Below the pieces are notes generated by a model, which was not told where the DNA came from, searched no databases, and saw only the letters and a list, made by a program, of their open reading frames with translations. From positions 3,382,169-3,438,390 of the forward strand of contig NC_021017.1 of NCBI RefSeq assembly GCF_000210075.1: a stretch of 56,222 bases of DNA. Direction: 5' to 3'. The translations under genes and the position numbers were made by a program. Source of the stretch: Bacteroides xylanisolvens XB1A. GTDB lineage: Bacteria > Bacteroidota > Bacteroidia > Bacteroidales > Bacteroidaceae. This document shows positions 17,757 to 26,731 of this stretch, piece after piece (within the stretch, counting starts at the first letter, position 1; the number at the start of each line of letters is the position of its first letter).

Positions 17757-17861
17757 ATGTGTTGCTTTTTAAAGGTGAATATTCGTTTGTTATTTTCGAT
17801 GTTGCAAGTTTACGTGAATTTCTGAAACCCGATAGGGGGAAATCCGACGTTTTTATGCCCG

Positions 17862-17883
17862 AAAACTATCCGCGGATAGTTTT
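17862..17883. promoter_or_regulatory. 22-bp perfect palindrome between the sigma gene and glsA
   Basis: The arm AAAACTATCCG (17862-17872) is followed at once by its exact reverse complement (17873-17883). A second GATAGTTTTT copy lies about 20 bp downstream (near 17898). The palindrome has no loop, so it looks more like a dimeric protein-binding site than an RNA hairpin. It sits between two divergent genes; the regulator is unknown. Confidence 0.65.
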
Positions 17884-17957
17884 TAGGTTGTTTTTGATAG
17901 TTTTTGGGTGGTATTTTTTTATCTTCTGAACTTAAATCCTGCATTTTCTACCAAATT

Positions 17958-17990
17958 ATTGCGATTAATAAAAAAGAACCGTTAATTTTG
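17958..17990 (+). promoter_or_regulatory. predicted promoter of glsA-glsB
   Basis: TAATTTTG (17983-17990) matches the Bacteroides -7 consensus TAnnTTTG exactly. An ATTG that partly matches the -33 TTTG lies 21 bp upstream (17958-17961). The glsA ATG is 25 bp after the -7 box. Confidence 0.55.
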
Positions 17991-18014
17991 TGCCATCATT
18001 TTTATTTGAAAAGA

Positions 18015-18833
18015 ATGACTGATGACTCTTTATTTTTGATTGATGTCGATAAGATACTTCGGACAAAGGCTCCGAAGCATTATAAGTACATCCCTAAATT
18101 CGTGGTTTCTTATCTGAAGAAAATTGTTCATCAGGATGAAATTAATGTATTCCTGAATGAGTCGAAGGATAGATTGGGTGTGGACTTTCTGGAGGCATGT
18201 ATGGGCTTTTTGGATGCGAAAGTGGACGTAAAAGGCATTGAGAATTTGCCTAAGGATGGATTGTATACTTTTGTGTCCAATCATCCGTTAGGCGGACAGG
18301 ACGGTGTTGCGCTTGGTTATGTGTTGGGAAAGCACTATGACGGGAAAGTGAAATACCTGGTGAATGATTTGTTGATGAATCTACGCGGATTGGCTCCCCT
18401 TTGCATACCTATTAATAAAACCGGCAAACAGGCAAAAGACTTCCCGAAAATGGTGGAAGCCGGATTTCAGTCGGATGACCAGCTGATAATGTTCCCTGCC
18501 GGACTGTGTTCGCGTCGTCAGAATGGAGTCATTCGTGACCTGGAATGGAAAAAGACATTTGTAGTAAAGAGCATACAAGCAAAACGTGATGTAATACCCG
18601 TGCATTTCGGCGGTAGGAATTCTGATTTCTTCTACAACCTGGCAAATATTTGCAAGGCATTGGGTATCAAGTTTAACATCGCTATGTTGTATCTTGCGGA
18701 TGAAATGTTTAAGAATCGCCACAAAACTTTTACTGTCACTTTTGGCAAACCTATACCCTGGCAGACTTTTGATAAATCGAAAACCCCTGCGCAGTGGGCT
18801 GAATACGTAAAGGATATTGTTTATAAACTGTAA
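18015..18833 (+). CDS. glsA: 1-acyl-glycerol-3-phosphate-type acyltransferase, GlsA-like
   Basis: A 272-residue acyltransferase of the PlsC-like fold. The catalytic His is in FVSNHPLGGQDGVALG and a substrate-binding motif reads FPAGLCSRRQNGVIRDLEWKK. The spacing is H-x5-D rather than the classic H-x4-D, as in the 'putative hemolysin' acyltransferases. It is followed after 26 bp by a GNAT protein. In Bacteroides thetaiotaomicron such a pair (glsA O-acyltransferase, glsB N-acyltransferase) makes glycine lipids; that role is inferred here from family and gene pairing. The start at 18015 (MTDDSLFLIDVDKIL) is chosen over an upstream in-frame Met because it follows a promoter and lacks the odd N-terminal extension. 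Confidence 0.85.
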   Translation: MTDDSLFLIDVDKILRTKAPKHYKYIPKFVVSYLKKIVHQDEINVFLNESKDRLGVDFLEACMGFLDAKVDVKGIENLPKDGLYTFVSNHPLGGQDGVALGYVLGKHYDGKVKYLVNDLLMNLRGLAPLCIPINKTGKQAKDFPKMVEAGFQSDDQLIMFPAGLCSRRQNGVIRDLEWKKTFVVKSIQAKRDVIPVHFGGRNSDFFYNLANICKALGIKFNIAMLYLADEMFKNRHKTFTVTFGKPIPWQTFDKSKTPAQWAEYVKDIVYKL

Positions 18834-18859
18834 CTGATAGAACAACTATAACAAGGAAT

Positions 18860-19876
18860 ATGGAAGAGATTATTAAACCGGTAAGCAAAGAACTGCTGAA
18901 GGCAGAATTGACGGAAGACAAACGCTTACGAATGACGAATAAGAGTAATAATCAGATTTATATTATTACTCATCAGAATGCTCCTAATGTAATGAGAGAG
19001 ATTGGTCGTTTGCGTGAAATAGCTTTCCGTGCTGCTGGTGGAGGTACAGGCCTGTCAATGGATATTGATGAATACGACACGATGGAACACCCCTATAAGC
19101 AGTTGATCGTATGGAATCCGGAAGCGGAAGAAATTCTGGGTGGTTACCGGTATCTGCTTGGTACGGACGTGCGTTTTGATGAAAAAGGCGCGCCAATTCT
19201 GGCTACTTCCCACATGTTTCATTTTTCTGATGCTTTTATTAAAGAATACCTGCCGCAGACAATTGAGCTGGGGCGTTCGTTTGTTACGCTTGAATATCAG
19301 TCTACCCGTGCCGGAAGCAAAGGATTGTTCGCTTTGGATAACCTGTGGGACGGGTTGGGAGCGTTGACCGTGGTTATGCCGAATGTGAAGTATTTCTTTG
19401 GCAAGGTGACCATGTATCCTAGCTACCATCGTCGTGGCCGTGATATGATTCTTCATTTCCTCAAGAAACATTTTTATGATAAAGAGAAACTTGTTACTCC
19501 GATTGAGCCTCTGCAACTTGAGACTTCCGAAGAAGAGTTGAACGCATTGTTCTGCAAGAGTACTTTTAAAGAGGACTATAAGATATTGAATTGTGAAATC
19601 CGTAAATTGGGCTATAATATTCCTCCGTTGGTAAATGCGTATATGAGCTTAAGCCCTACGATGCGTATGTTCGGAACAGCTGTCAATTACGAGTTCGGTG
19701 ATGTGGAAGAAACCGGTATCCTGATTGCTGTAGACGAAATTCTTGAAGATAAACGAATTCGACACATCCAGACGTTTATTGAAAGCCATCCGGATGCGTT
19801 GAGATTGTCTTCTTGTGAAGGGGAAGAGGTTTTTACTCCTAAAGTGGTTACACCGCAGGCAGACTGTTCCCGTTAA
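18860..19876 (+). CDS. glsB: GNAT-family N-acyltransferase, GlsB-like (hemolysin-type)
   Basis: A 338-residue protein of the acyl-homoserine-lactone-synthase/hemolysin-like GNAT group. The N-terminal half carries VMREIGRLREIAFRAAGGGTG and PYKQLIVWNPEAEEILGGYRYLLG, followed by IELGRSFVTLEYQ. These resemble OlsB-type N-acyltransferases that attach a 3-hydroxy fatty acid to an amino acid. Paired with the preceding acyltransferase it should make N-acyloxyacyl glycine (glycine lipid) in the inner membrane. The substrate is inferred from the B. thetaiotaomicron gls genes. Its last 29 bp overlap the 3' end of dgt on the opposite strand. Confidence 0.85.
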   Translation: MEEIIKPVSKELLKAELTEDKRLRMTNKSNNQIYIITHQNAPNVMREIGRLREIAFRAAGGGTGLSMDIDEYDTMEHPYKQLIVWNPEAEEILGGYRYLLGTDVRFDEKGAPILATSHMFHFSDAFIKEYLPQTIELGRSFVTLEYQSTRAGSKGLFALDNLWDGLGALTVVMPNVKYFFGKVTMYPSYHRRGRDMILHFLKKHFYDKEKLVTPIEPLQLETSEEELNALFCKSTFKEDYKILNCEIRKLGYNIPPLVNAYMSLSPTMRMFGTAVNYEFGDVEETGILIAVDEILEDKRIRHIQTFIESHPDALRLSSCEGEEVFTPKVVTPQADCSR

Positions 19877-21194
19877 TTTTACGATAAAGATCAAGAGCAA
19901 AGACGTCGGTCATTCCCGATATATAGTCAAGTACCGCCTGTATTCTTTCATAGAGTACAGGCGAATTTATATTGTATTGGCTGGAAACCCGGTCGATCAG
20001 GAGTTTGGAATAAGCCTTTTCGGGTGAGGTTACGGCGTCTATCATCAATTCGAGTAAGGTACTGATGATGCGGAATCCCGCTAGCTCGATATCCAGTACG
20101 TCCCGTGAACGGTAGATTTTATTGATAGATACTTCGACGCTGTGTTTGTAGGCTGCTGCCGGACGTTCGGCTATGCGCTTGATTAGTGATCCTTCGAACG
20201 TGCCGGACAGTATTTCTTGTTCATGATCTAAAAAGACACGGGTACACTCCCGGATCAATAAACCGATGACGGAAGAACGCAGGTAGGCGATTTGCTCGTT
20301 GACATCATTGACAATCAGGAATGTTTTCCGGAGATGTTCCTGTCGCTCTTCGCTGAAATAGGTCATTAATAGTTCTTTGGTTTCTTCAGTGGTGAGAATC
20401 TTCAGCTTATATGCATCCTCAATATCCATCATCTGATAGCAAATATCGTCTGCCGCTTCCACTAAATAGACTAGTGGGTGGCGTGCATACTTCAAAGGAT
20501 GCTCGTTGAGCAAGGTCAGTCCTAATTCAGTTGCTATTTTTTGGAAACTTTCTTCTTCGCTGACGAAGAATCCAAATTTCGATTTGGTTCCTGCAAGGCT
20601 CGATGAAAAGGGATATTTCACGATAGAAGCCAGAGTGGTATATGTCAGGACGAATCCGCCTTTGCGACGTCCTTCAAACTGATGTGTCAGTATTCGGAAC
20701 GCATTTGCATTTCCTTCAAAATGTGTCAAATCTTCCCATTCCATCGGAGAAAGTTGCTCGCCGTTCGGCTGCTTTTCTTTCAGGCGAACTCCTTTTCCTT
20801 CAGAGAAAAAAGTAGAAATAGCCTTTTCACCTGAATGACCGAAAGGTGGATTCCCCAAATCGTGTGCCAGGCAAGCGGCCGAGACGATAGAACCGATCTC
20901 CGGCAGGAAAGAATCTTGAAGTTCCGGATGACGTTCCAGAAGTGCTTTGGCAACATCGTCCCCGAGTGAACGGCCAACGCTGGCTACTTCGAGACTGTGC
21001 GTAAGTCGGTTGTGAACAAAAACGCTGCCCGGAAGAGGGAATACTTGCGTCTTGTTCTGTAATCTGCGGAAAGGAGCCGAAAAAATAAGACGGTCATAGT
21101 CCCGTTGGAATTCGGATCGGTTTTCCTGTCGTTCTTCATGGAATTCTTCCATCCCGAAACGTTTCGCTGATATTAGTTGTTTCCAATTCATCAT
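19848..21194 (-). CDS. dgt: deoxyguanosinetriphosphate triphosphohydrolase
   Basis: HD-domain enzyme that cleaves dGTP (or other dNTPs) to deoxynucleoside and triphosphate, controlling the dNTP pool. The metal-binding His/Asp motifs are visible in NRLTHSLEVASVGRSLG (near residue 65) and AHDLGNPPFGHSGEKAI (near 115). Later D residues in VYLVEAADDICYQMMDIEDAYK complete the HD set. At 448 residues it is in the family range. A TAnnTTTG-type -7 box on the minus strand (21302-21309) lies inside the 61-bp repeat upstream. That repeat also precedes dut, which suggests the two nucleotide-pool genes were once divergent neighbours. Confidence 0.95.
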   Translation of the reverse strand: MMNWKQLISAKRFGMEEFHEERQENRSEFQRDYDRLIFSAPFRRLQNKTQVFPLPGSVFVHNRLTHSLEVASVGRSLGDDVAKALLERHPELQDSFLPEIGSIVSAACLAHDLGNPPFGHSGEKAISTFFSEGKGVRLKEKQPNGEQLSPMEWEDLTHFEGNANAFRILTHQFEGRRKGGFVLTYTTLASIVKYPFSSSLAGTKSKFGFFVSEEESFQKIATELGLTLLNEHPLKYARHPLVYLVEAADDICYQMMDIEDAYKLKILTTEETKELLMTYFSEERQEHLRKTFLIVNDVNEQIAYLRSSVIGLLIRECTRVFLDHEQEILSGTFEGSLIKRIAERPAAAYKHSVEVSINKIYRSRDVLDIELAGFRIISTLLELMIDAVTSPEKAYSKLLIDRVSSQYNINSPVLYERIQAVLDYISGMTDVFALDLYRKINGNSLPAV

Positions 21195-21289
21195 TTTATT
21201 TACGATTTAACGATTTGCGATTTGATGATTGATGAATGTGTCAATTGACAGTTGGTACATTAGTACCTTGCCTTATTAGCACATTATTT

Positions 21290-21350
21290 ATTATTTAACT
21301 GCAAACTTAACTATTTTTCAGTTCAAAATGTGTATTTTCGCTTGTTAAAT
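21290..21350. repeat. 61-bp direct repeat, left copy (dgt side of the PUL)
   Basis: This block is identical to 40509-40569 at 59 of 61 positions; the two differences are adjacent (TT here, CC in the right copy). It lies 96 bp upstream of dgt. On the minus strand it carries TAAGTTTG (21302-21309), a perfect -7 box for dgt. The two copies bracket the whole PUL. No integrase is encoded between them. Confidence 0.95.
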
Positions 21351-21452
21351 CTGCTGTCCGAGATATTTGTCGTTAAAGATAAAATAAGTTCGGGGTTTTG
21401 ACTGGATCGGCGGTAGACTTGATCTGGATTAATCTTTTTACTTCTTATTTAT

Positions 21453-24400
21453 ATGAAAAAACAGGTTACAGCCTTTATCTGTATAATCGTTTTCAATTTT
21501 GAAGCCATATTCGCTTCTACTGATTTCTCTTTTAAAAGGTATCAGGTGGAAGACGGACTTTCGCACAATACGACTTGGTGTTCGATTCAAGATAGCTATG
21601 GCTTTTTGTGGATTGGCACAAGTGATGGACTGAATTGTTATGATGGTTGTGGCAACAGGGTGTATCGGAATGCTTTGAATAATAAATATTCTTTGGGTAA
21701 TAATTTCGTCAGTTCCCTTTTGGAAGAAGGGGAAAATATCTGGGTAGGAACAAATTCGGGACTTTATATCTATGACCGTTCTACTGACCGCTTTTCTTAT
21801 TTTAATGAAACAACACGGTATGGCGTATTTGTCAGTAGTGAGGTGAAGAAAATCATAAAAACTCAAAGCGGTTTGATTTGGATTGCTACGTTGGGGCAAG
21901 GTGTGTTTATTTATGAACCAGTGACAGGTGTGCTGACACAGAATAGTATTCATACTTCTTTTGTTTGGGATATCTGTCAGAGTGCAGATTCCCGTATTTA
22001 TGTTTCTTCAATGCAGGAAGGACTATTTTGTTTTGATGAGAAGGGAACCTTTCTGCAAAATTATCCGGTTCTGTCAGATTCAAACATAGGCAGTCAGAGA
22101 ATCAATTGTCTCTATAGTATTAAGAATGAAATATGGTTTGGTGTGGGTACTAATTTATTAGGTTGTTATCAGGAAGGAAGCCCGGATTTGAAAATTTATG
22201 ATGCGTCTGCACAGAATTTCGGTGCTATTCTCTGTTTGATGGATTATAACGAAAAAGAATTGTTAGTTGGTACGGATAATGGACTGTATCTGTTCAATCG
22301 CGACCTTAAAACATTTCGTAGAGGCGATTCTCCCTTTGGCTTGCGGGCATTGGGCGATCCAACTGTTAATGCAATGATGTGGGATGCCGAAGGTACACTT
22401 TGGGTGATGACTAACTCCGGCGGAGTGAGTTACATGACTAAGCAATTGAAGCGTTTTGATTACTATTCCCTTATCTCATTATCAGGTACATTAGAGCTTG
22501 GCAGGGAGATCGGCCCTCTTTGTGAAGACCAGAATGGAAATATCTGGGTGGGAACCCGGAACGGGTTATGTTTTTTCAATACACAAATTCATTCACTTTC
22601 GGAGTATACTTTAAAGAATGTGGATGCGAGATATGACATTCGTAGCTTGCTGCTAGATGGCGACCGCCTTTGGATAGGAACCTATGCGGAAGGGTTGCAT
22701 GTGCTAAACCTGAAAACTGGAGCAGTAAAGAGTTATGTCCATTCTCGCGATATTCCCTATACAATTTGTAGTAATGATGTCTTGAGTCTCTTTAAAGACC
22801 GAAAAGGAGATGTTTTTGTTGGAACAAGTTGGGGGTTATGTCGTTACAATTCGCAATTGGATAATTTTGTGACAATCATTCATGTCGGCTCTATGGCTTC
22901 TGTAACTGATATTTATGAGGATATGTACAATAGTCTTTGGGTTGCGACCTCAAATAGTGGTGTCTTTCGTTATAATACAGTGAACGATCGTTGGGAACAT
23001 TTTGAACATATACGTGAAGATACAACAACTATTACCAGTAATTCTGTGATTACATTGTTTGAAGATATGAAAGGAACAATGTGGTTTGGAACCAATGGAG
23101 GAGGATTATGCTCATTCTCCAAAGATACGGAGACTTTCATTGACTTCGACCCGGAAAATACATTGTTGCCTAATAAGGTAATTTTCTCTATAGAACAGGA
23201 TCGGACCGGTGATTTTTGGATTTCCTGTAATGCCGGATTATGCCGCATTAATCCCGTGTCTCAAAAGAACTTTCACTTATTTACCGTAAATGATGGTTTG
23301 CAAGGTAATCAGTTTACTGCACAGTCTTCATTGAGATCGTCCACAGGGAAGTTCTATTTTGGAGGAATCAATGGTTTCAATGTATTTGAACCGGGGCAGT
23401 TTACGGATAATACCTATCTTCCCCCTGTTTATGTTACTGATATTAGTTTCCCTTATTTGACAGATGAACAAGAAGTGAAACGGCTGCTTCGTTTAGATAA
23501 GCCCTTCTATAAAGCAGATAAGATCCAATTACCCTATACAAATAATAGTTTTACAGTACGTTTTGTTGCACTTAGTTATGAAGATCCACACAGAAATCGT
23601 TATACTTATATGTTGAAAGGTATTGATAAGGAGTGGATACATTCATCTAATAATACGGCCTCATACACCAATCTTCCAGCTGGGGAATATGAGTTTTTAG
23701 TTTGTGGCTCTAACAATGACCATCACTGGAATGAGAAAGCGGCTTCCTTATGGATTGTGATAACTCCGCCCTGGTGGCGGACTAGTGTCGCTTATTTTAT
23801 GTATATACTATTATTTCTGTGTACAGCTTGCTATATTGGTTGGCGTTGGAATCTCTATGTCAAGCGTAAATATAAACGTCGTATGGAGGATTATCAGGTT
23901 GCCAAGGAAAAAGAGATGTATAAATCGAAAATCAATTTTTTTATCAATCTGGTACATGAAATACGTACTCCTCTTAGTCTGATTCGGCTCCCTCTGGAAA
24001 AGTTGAGGGAAGAGGAAAAAGAAGAAAGAAAAGAAAAATACCTTTCGGTGATGGATAAGAATGTAAATTATCTGTTGGGAATAACGAATCAGTTACTTGA
24101 TTTTCAGAAGATGGAGAGTGGAGCATTGCAACTTAGCATGAAGGAGTGTAGTATTAATGCGTTGATGAGTGATATATTCAATCAGTTCAATGGTTCTGTA
24201 GATTTGCAAGGGTTAACAATCTGTCTTAGTTTACCTCCTGAAGAAATTAGTGTGATGATTGATTCGGAGAAAGTTAGTAAAATTTTGGTAAACTTGGTAG
24301 GAAATGCTATTAAATATGCAAAATCTCAAGTCGAGATGCGGCTAATATTATTGGGCGATAGGGTAAATATAATAGTGAGTGATGATGGCCCCGGAGTCCC

Positions 24401-25436
24401 TGAAGGTCAGCAAAATAAGATATTTCAGGCTTTCTATCAATTGCCGGATGATCCGGTGGCAACGTCTACAGGTACAGGGATTGGTTTGGCATTTGCCAAA
24501 TCTTTGGCAGAAGCTCATCATGGAACTTTATCATTAGAAAATAGGATGGAAGGTGGTTCCTCATTTATATTGTCTTTGCCGTTGGAAACAGTAGTAACGG
24601 AAAGTATTCCGAATGAATTTGCTGAAATGCAGATGATAGATGTGGAAGGAAAAAAAATGCCGGATTCGGAGTTTGGAAATAAGAGATTCATTGTTTTGTT
24701 GGTGGAAGATAATGTCGAGTTATTAAATTTGACCAGAGAATCTCTAAGTGATTGGTTTAAAGTTTTTTCTGCCTGCAATGGAAAAGAAGCACTGGAAATA
24801 CTTTCACGTGAGAGTATTGATGTCATTGTAAGTGATATTATGATGCCCGAAATGAATGGTCTTGAACTATGCAACTATATAAAATCAGATCTAGTTTACT
24901 CTCATATTCCCGTTATCTTGTTGACAGCGAAGACAACGTTAGACTCAAAAGCGGAAGGTTTTGAAAATGGTGCTGATGCATATATTGAGAAACCATTCTC
25001 TATTAAGCAGCTCCATAAACAAATCGAAAACTTATTAAAACTGCGACTGGCCTTCCATAAGTTGATGATTAATCTTTCTGGAAGTCCGGCTTCTTCATTG
25101 GCGGATTTTGCTCTTTCACAAAAAGATGTAGAATTTATAGAGAGGGTAAATACGATTTTGTCGGAACTGCTTGCTGATGAGAGTTGCTCGATAGATTTGT
25201 TAGCAGAGCAGATGAATATGAGTCGTTCTAATTTTTCCCGGAAGATAAAGGCTCTGTCTGGTATGCCGCCTCATGATTATATAAAGAACTTTCGGTTGAA
25301 TAAGTCGACTGAACTAATCATGAGTGGTATACGAATAGCTGAAGTTGCCGAACAGTTAGGGTTTACTACTTCTTCGTATTTTGCAAAGTGTTTTAAAGAA
25401 AAGTTTGGGGTATTACCGAAAGATTATAAAGGATAA
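21453..25436 (+). CDS. hybrid two-component system regulator (HTCS) of the PUL
   Basis: One-protein sensor and regulator of 1327 residues. Order: signal peptide (1-21); periplasmic Reg_prop beta-propeller repeats (about 25-680, with repeated DxxGxxWIGTxxGL motifs); Y_Y_Y domain (about 700-765); transmembrane helix (about 778-797); HisKA with phospho-acceptor H835 in VHEIRTPL; HATPase (NLVGNAIKYAKS, DDGPGVPEG, GTGIGLA); receiver with D1128 in VSDIMMPEMNG; C-terminal AraC-type helix-turn-helix (about 1225-1325). HTCS proteins bind an oligosaccharide in the periplasm and switch on the adjacent PUL. It is convergent with the GH43-like gene, 3 bp apart. A truncated relative lies at 44707. Confidence 0.97.
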   Translation: MKKQVTAFICIIVFNFEAIFASTDFSFKRYQVEDGLSHNTTWCSIQDSYGFLWIGTSDGLNCYDGCGNRVYRNALNNKYSLGNNFVSSLLEEGENIWVGTNSGLYIYDRSTDRFSYFNETTRYGVFVSSEVKKIIKTQSGLIWIATLGQGVFIYEPVTGVLTQNSIHTSFVWDICQSADSRIYVSSMQEGLFCFDEKGTFLQNYPVLSDSNIGSQRINCLYSIKNEIWFGVGTNLLGCYQEGSPDLKIYDASAQNFGAILCLMDYNEKELLVGTDNGLYLFNRDLKTFRRGDSPFGLRALGDPTVNAMMWDAEGTLWVMTNSGGVSYMTKQLKRFDYYSLISLSGTLELGREIGPLCEDQNGNIWVGTRNGLCFFNTQIHSLSEYTLKNVDARYDIRSLLLDGDRLWIGTYAEGLHVLNLKTGAVKSYVHSRDIPYTICSNDVLSLFKDRKGDVFVGTSWGLCRYNSQLDNFVTIIHVGSMASVTDIYEDMYNSLWVATSNSGVFRYNTVNDRWEHFEHIREDTTTITSNSVITLFEDMKGTMWFGTNGGGLCSFSKDTETFIDFDPENTLLPNKVIFSIEQDRTGDFWISCNAGLCRINPVSQKNFHLFTVNDGLQGNQFTAQSSLRSSTGKFYFGGINGFNVFEPGQFTDNTYLPPVYVTDISFPYLTDEQEVKRLLRLDKPFYKADKIQLPYTNNSFTVRFVALSYEDPHRNRYTYMLKGIDKEWIHSSNNTASYTNLPAGEYEFLVCGSNNDHHWNEKAASLWIVITPPWWRTSVAYFMYILLFLCTACYIGWRWNLYVKRKYKRRMEDYQVAKEKEMYKSKINFFINLVHEIRTPLSLIRLPLEKLREEEKEERKEKYLSVMDKNVNYLLGITNQLLDFQKMESGALQLSMKECSINALMSDIFNQFNGSVDLQGLTICLSLPPEEISVMIDSEKVSKILVNLVGNAIKYAKSQVEMRLILLGDRVNIIVSDDGPGVPEGQQNKIFQAFYQLPDDPVATSTGTGIGLAFAKSLAEAHHGTLSLENRMEGGSSFILSLPLETVVTESIPNEFAEMQMIDVEGKKMPDSEFGNKRFIVLLVEDNVELLNLTRESLSDWFKVFSACNGKEALEILSRESIDVIVSDIMMPEMNGLELCNYIKSDLVYSHIPVILLTAKTTLDSKAEGFENGADAYIEKPFSIKQLHKQIENLLKLRLAFHKLMINLSGSPASSLADFALSQKDVEFIERVNTILSELLADESCSIDLLAEQMNMSRSNFSRKIKALSGMPPHDYIKNFRLNKSTELIMSGIRIAEVAEQLGFTTSSYFAKCFKEKFGVLPKDYKG

Positions 25437-25439
25437 CAG

Positions 25440-26543
25440 CTAGTTCCTATCACTCGTGGGGGTGCCAGACGGCTTTTGAAGCAGGGTGCTTTCCTTTTGG
25501 GGGATTCCTAAAATGGGAATTCCATTTTCATCCCATTCTATCTTTTGTATGCGTGTTGTCCGACCGTCCAAAACGAACATGTCACGAAGGGCGTTTCGAG
25601 CGTGGTAAAGTATATACCATTCTTTCTTGTCGGGTGAAGGTATGAAACACAGGCTACCGGGGCCATACACATGATTCTCTGGTGCTTGTTTGAATACAGG
25701 TTCCAGAGATTTCTTCCATGAATTCGGGTTGAGAAGATCGCTGTTAGCATCAGCTGTTAATAACCCTACACAATAATAAGGTGTCCAGTTACCGCTTGCA
25801 GAGTAATATATTAATAATTTGTCTTTGTTTTTGGAACGGAAAAATTGTGGAGCTTCATTCACATGGATAGGATAACCGGTTTTATTGCCATCTACACTGA
25901 TCCATTGACATTCCCATTCGTATTCAGGTTTGGATATTAATATACGGTCTGAGGCTAGTGTCCATGGATTTTTCATTTCAGCGATATAGATACATTGGGT
26001 TTCTTGATAAATTCTTCTGGTTTCCCATCCGCACCAGATTAGATAACGTTTGCCATTATGCTCGAAAGGATTAGCATGAATAGCCAAGTTATTATTTTTA
26101 TCGGTCGATATTCTTCCTTTCATGACAAACTCTCCTTTCATAGGATCGGGAGATTCATTTTCTAGCACATATATCTGACGATTGTCTATATTACCATCAT
26201 CAGCAGCGCAATAGATATACCATTTATTGTCCATATAGTGTATCTCTGGTCCCCAAAGATGAGATATACCAGGGGCATTTTGGGGCGAATATACGTTTTT
26301 TTTGGCTGCTTCTGCCAGTTGTGTTATATCGTCAGTTTCCCATAATATGATACAGTCTGCTAAACTTTGAGTATAGTAATATTTTCCTTCATGAAAGATG
26401 GCCCATGGTTCGGATCCTCCACCTATGACAGGATTTGTGTAGAAAAGTGTAGAGTCAATGCCTGTTTGTTTATCAGTCTTTTTGCTTTGGCATGATAGAC
26501 AAACGATAAGCAATATTAAAAATAAGCAATTTTGAAATTTCAT
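25440..26543 (-). CDS. glycoside hydrolase family 43-like lipoprotein
   Basis: A 367-residue exported protein with a lipoprotein-type signal (MKFQNCLFLILLIVCLSCQ, Cys18). The five-bladed propeller pattern of GH43 is recognisable: YTNPVIGGGSEPWAIFHEGK at the start, HLWGPEIHYMDNKWYIY (E100, the usual pKa-modulator region) and VNEAPQFF (E230, general-acid position). GH43 enzymes are mostly arabinofuranosidases or xylosidases. The place of the general-base Asp of the usual xDP motif is occupied by Glu (E45 in SEP), so activity is uncertain. The start at 26543 is preferred over 26582 because it begins the lipoprotein signal. It opposes the other PUL genes, and a 13-bp hairpin abuts its start codon. 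Confidence 0.8.
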   Translation of the reverse strand: MKFQNCLFLILLIVCLSCQSKKTDKQTGIDSTLFYTNPVIGGGSEPWAIFHEGKYYYTQSLADCIILWETDDITQLAEAAKKNVYSPQNAPGISHLWGPEIHYMDNKWYIYCAADDGNIDNRQIYVLENESPDPMKGEFVMKGRISTDKNNNLAIHANPFEHNGKRYLIWCGWETRRIYQETQCIYIAEMKNPWTLASDRILISKPEYEWECQWISVDGNKTGYPIHVNEAPQFFRSKNKDKLLIYYSASGNWTPYYCVGLLTADANSDLLNPNSWKKSLEPVFKQAPENHVYGPGSLCFIPSPDKKEWYILYHARNALRDMFVLDGRTTRIQKIEWDENGIPILGIPQKESTLLQKPSGTPTSDRN

Positions 26544-26544
26544 A

Positions 26545-26580
26545 GTGCTTTCTTTGCTAAAATACTTGCAAAGAAAGCAC
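26545..26580. promoter_or_regulatory. 13-bp perfect hairpin touching the GH43-like start codon
   Basis: GTGCTTTCTTTGC (26545-26557) is the exact reverse complement of 26568-26580, with a 10-base loop. The stem ends one base before the ATG at 26543. In the transcript it would cover the ribosome-binding region. It could be a translational switch, or as DNA an operator for the divergent GH43-like and SusC operon promoters. Function is inferred only. Confidence 0.8.
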
Positions 26581-26662
26581 AAATTATTTAATTCTAGAGC
26601 TGTTTGATTAGTTTTTATTGTTTGTTAGTTAGGAATTAGCCTATAATTAATGCCCTCCTTTC

Positions 26663-26670
26663 TATATTTG
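26663..26670 (+). promoter_or_regulatory. predicted -7 box for the susC-susD operon
   Basis: TATATTTG is an exact match to TAnnTTTG. It lies 62 bp upstream of the first ATG of the IPT/TIG gene. No good -33 TTTG is seen at the usual spacing, which would fit a promoter needing an activator such as the HTCS. Confidence 0.5.
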
Positions 26671-26731
26671 TAATTAATAAACCTTTGGGCCCATTGACTA
26701 TTAAATCTTATTATTAACTAAATTTATTATT

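Noticed and set aside
18030..18845. Minus-strand open frames opposite glsA
   Set aside because: Antisense shadows of the acyltransferase gene.
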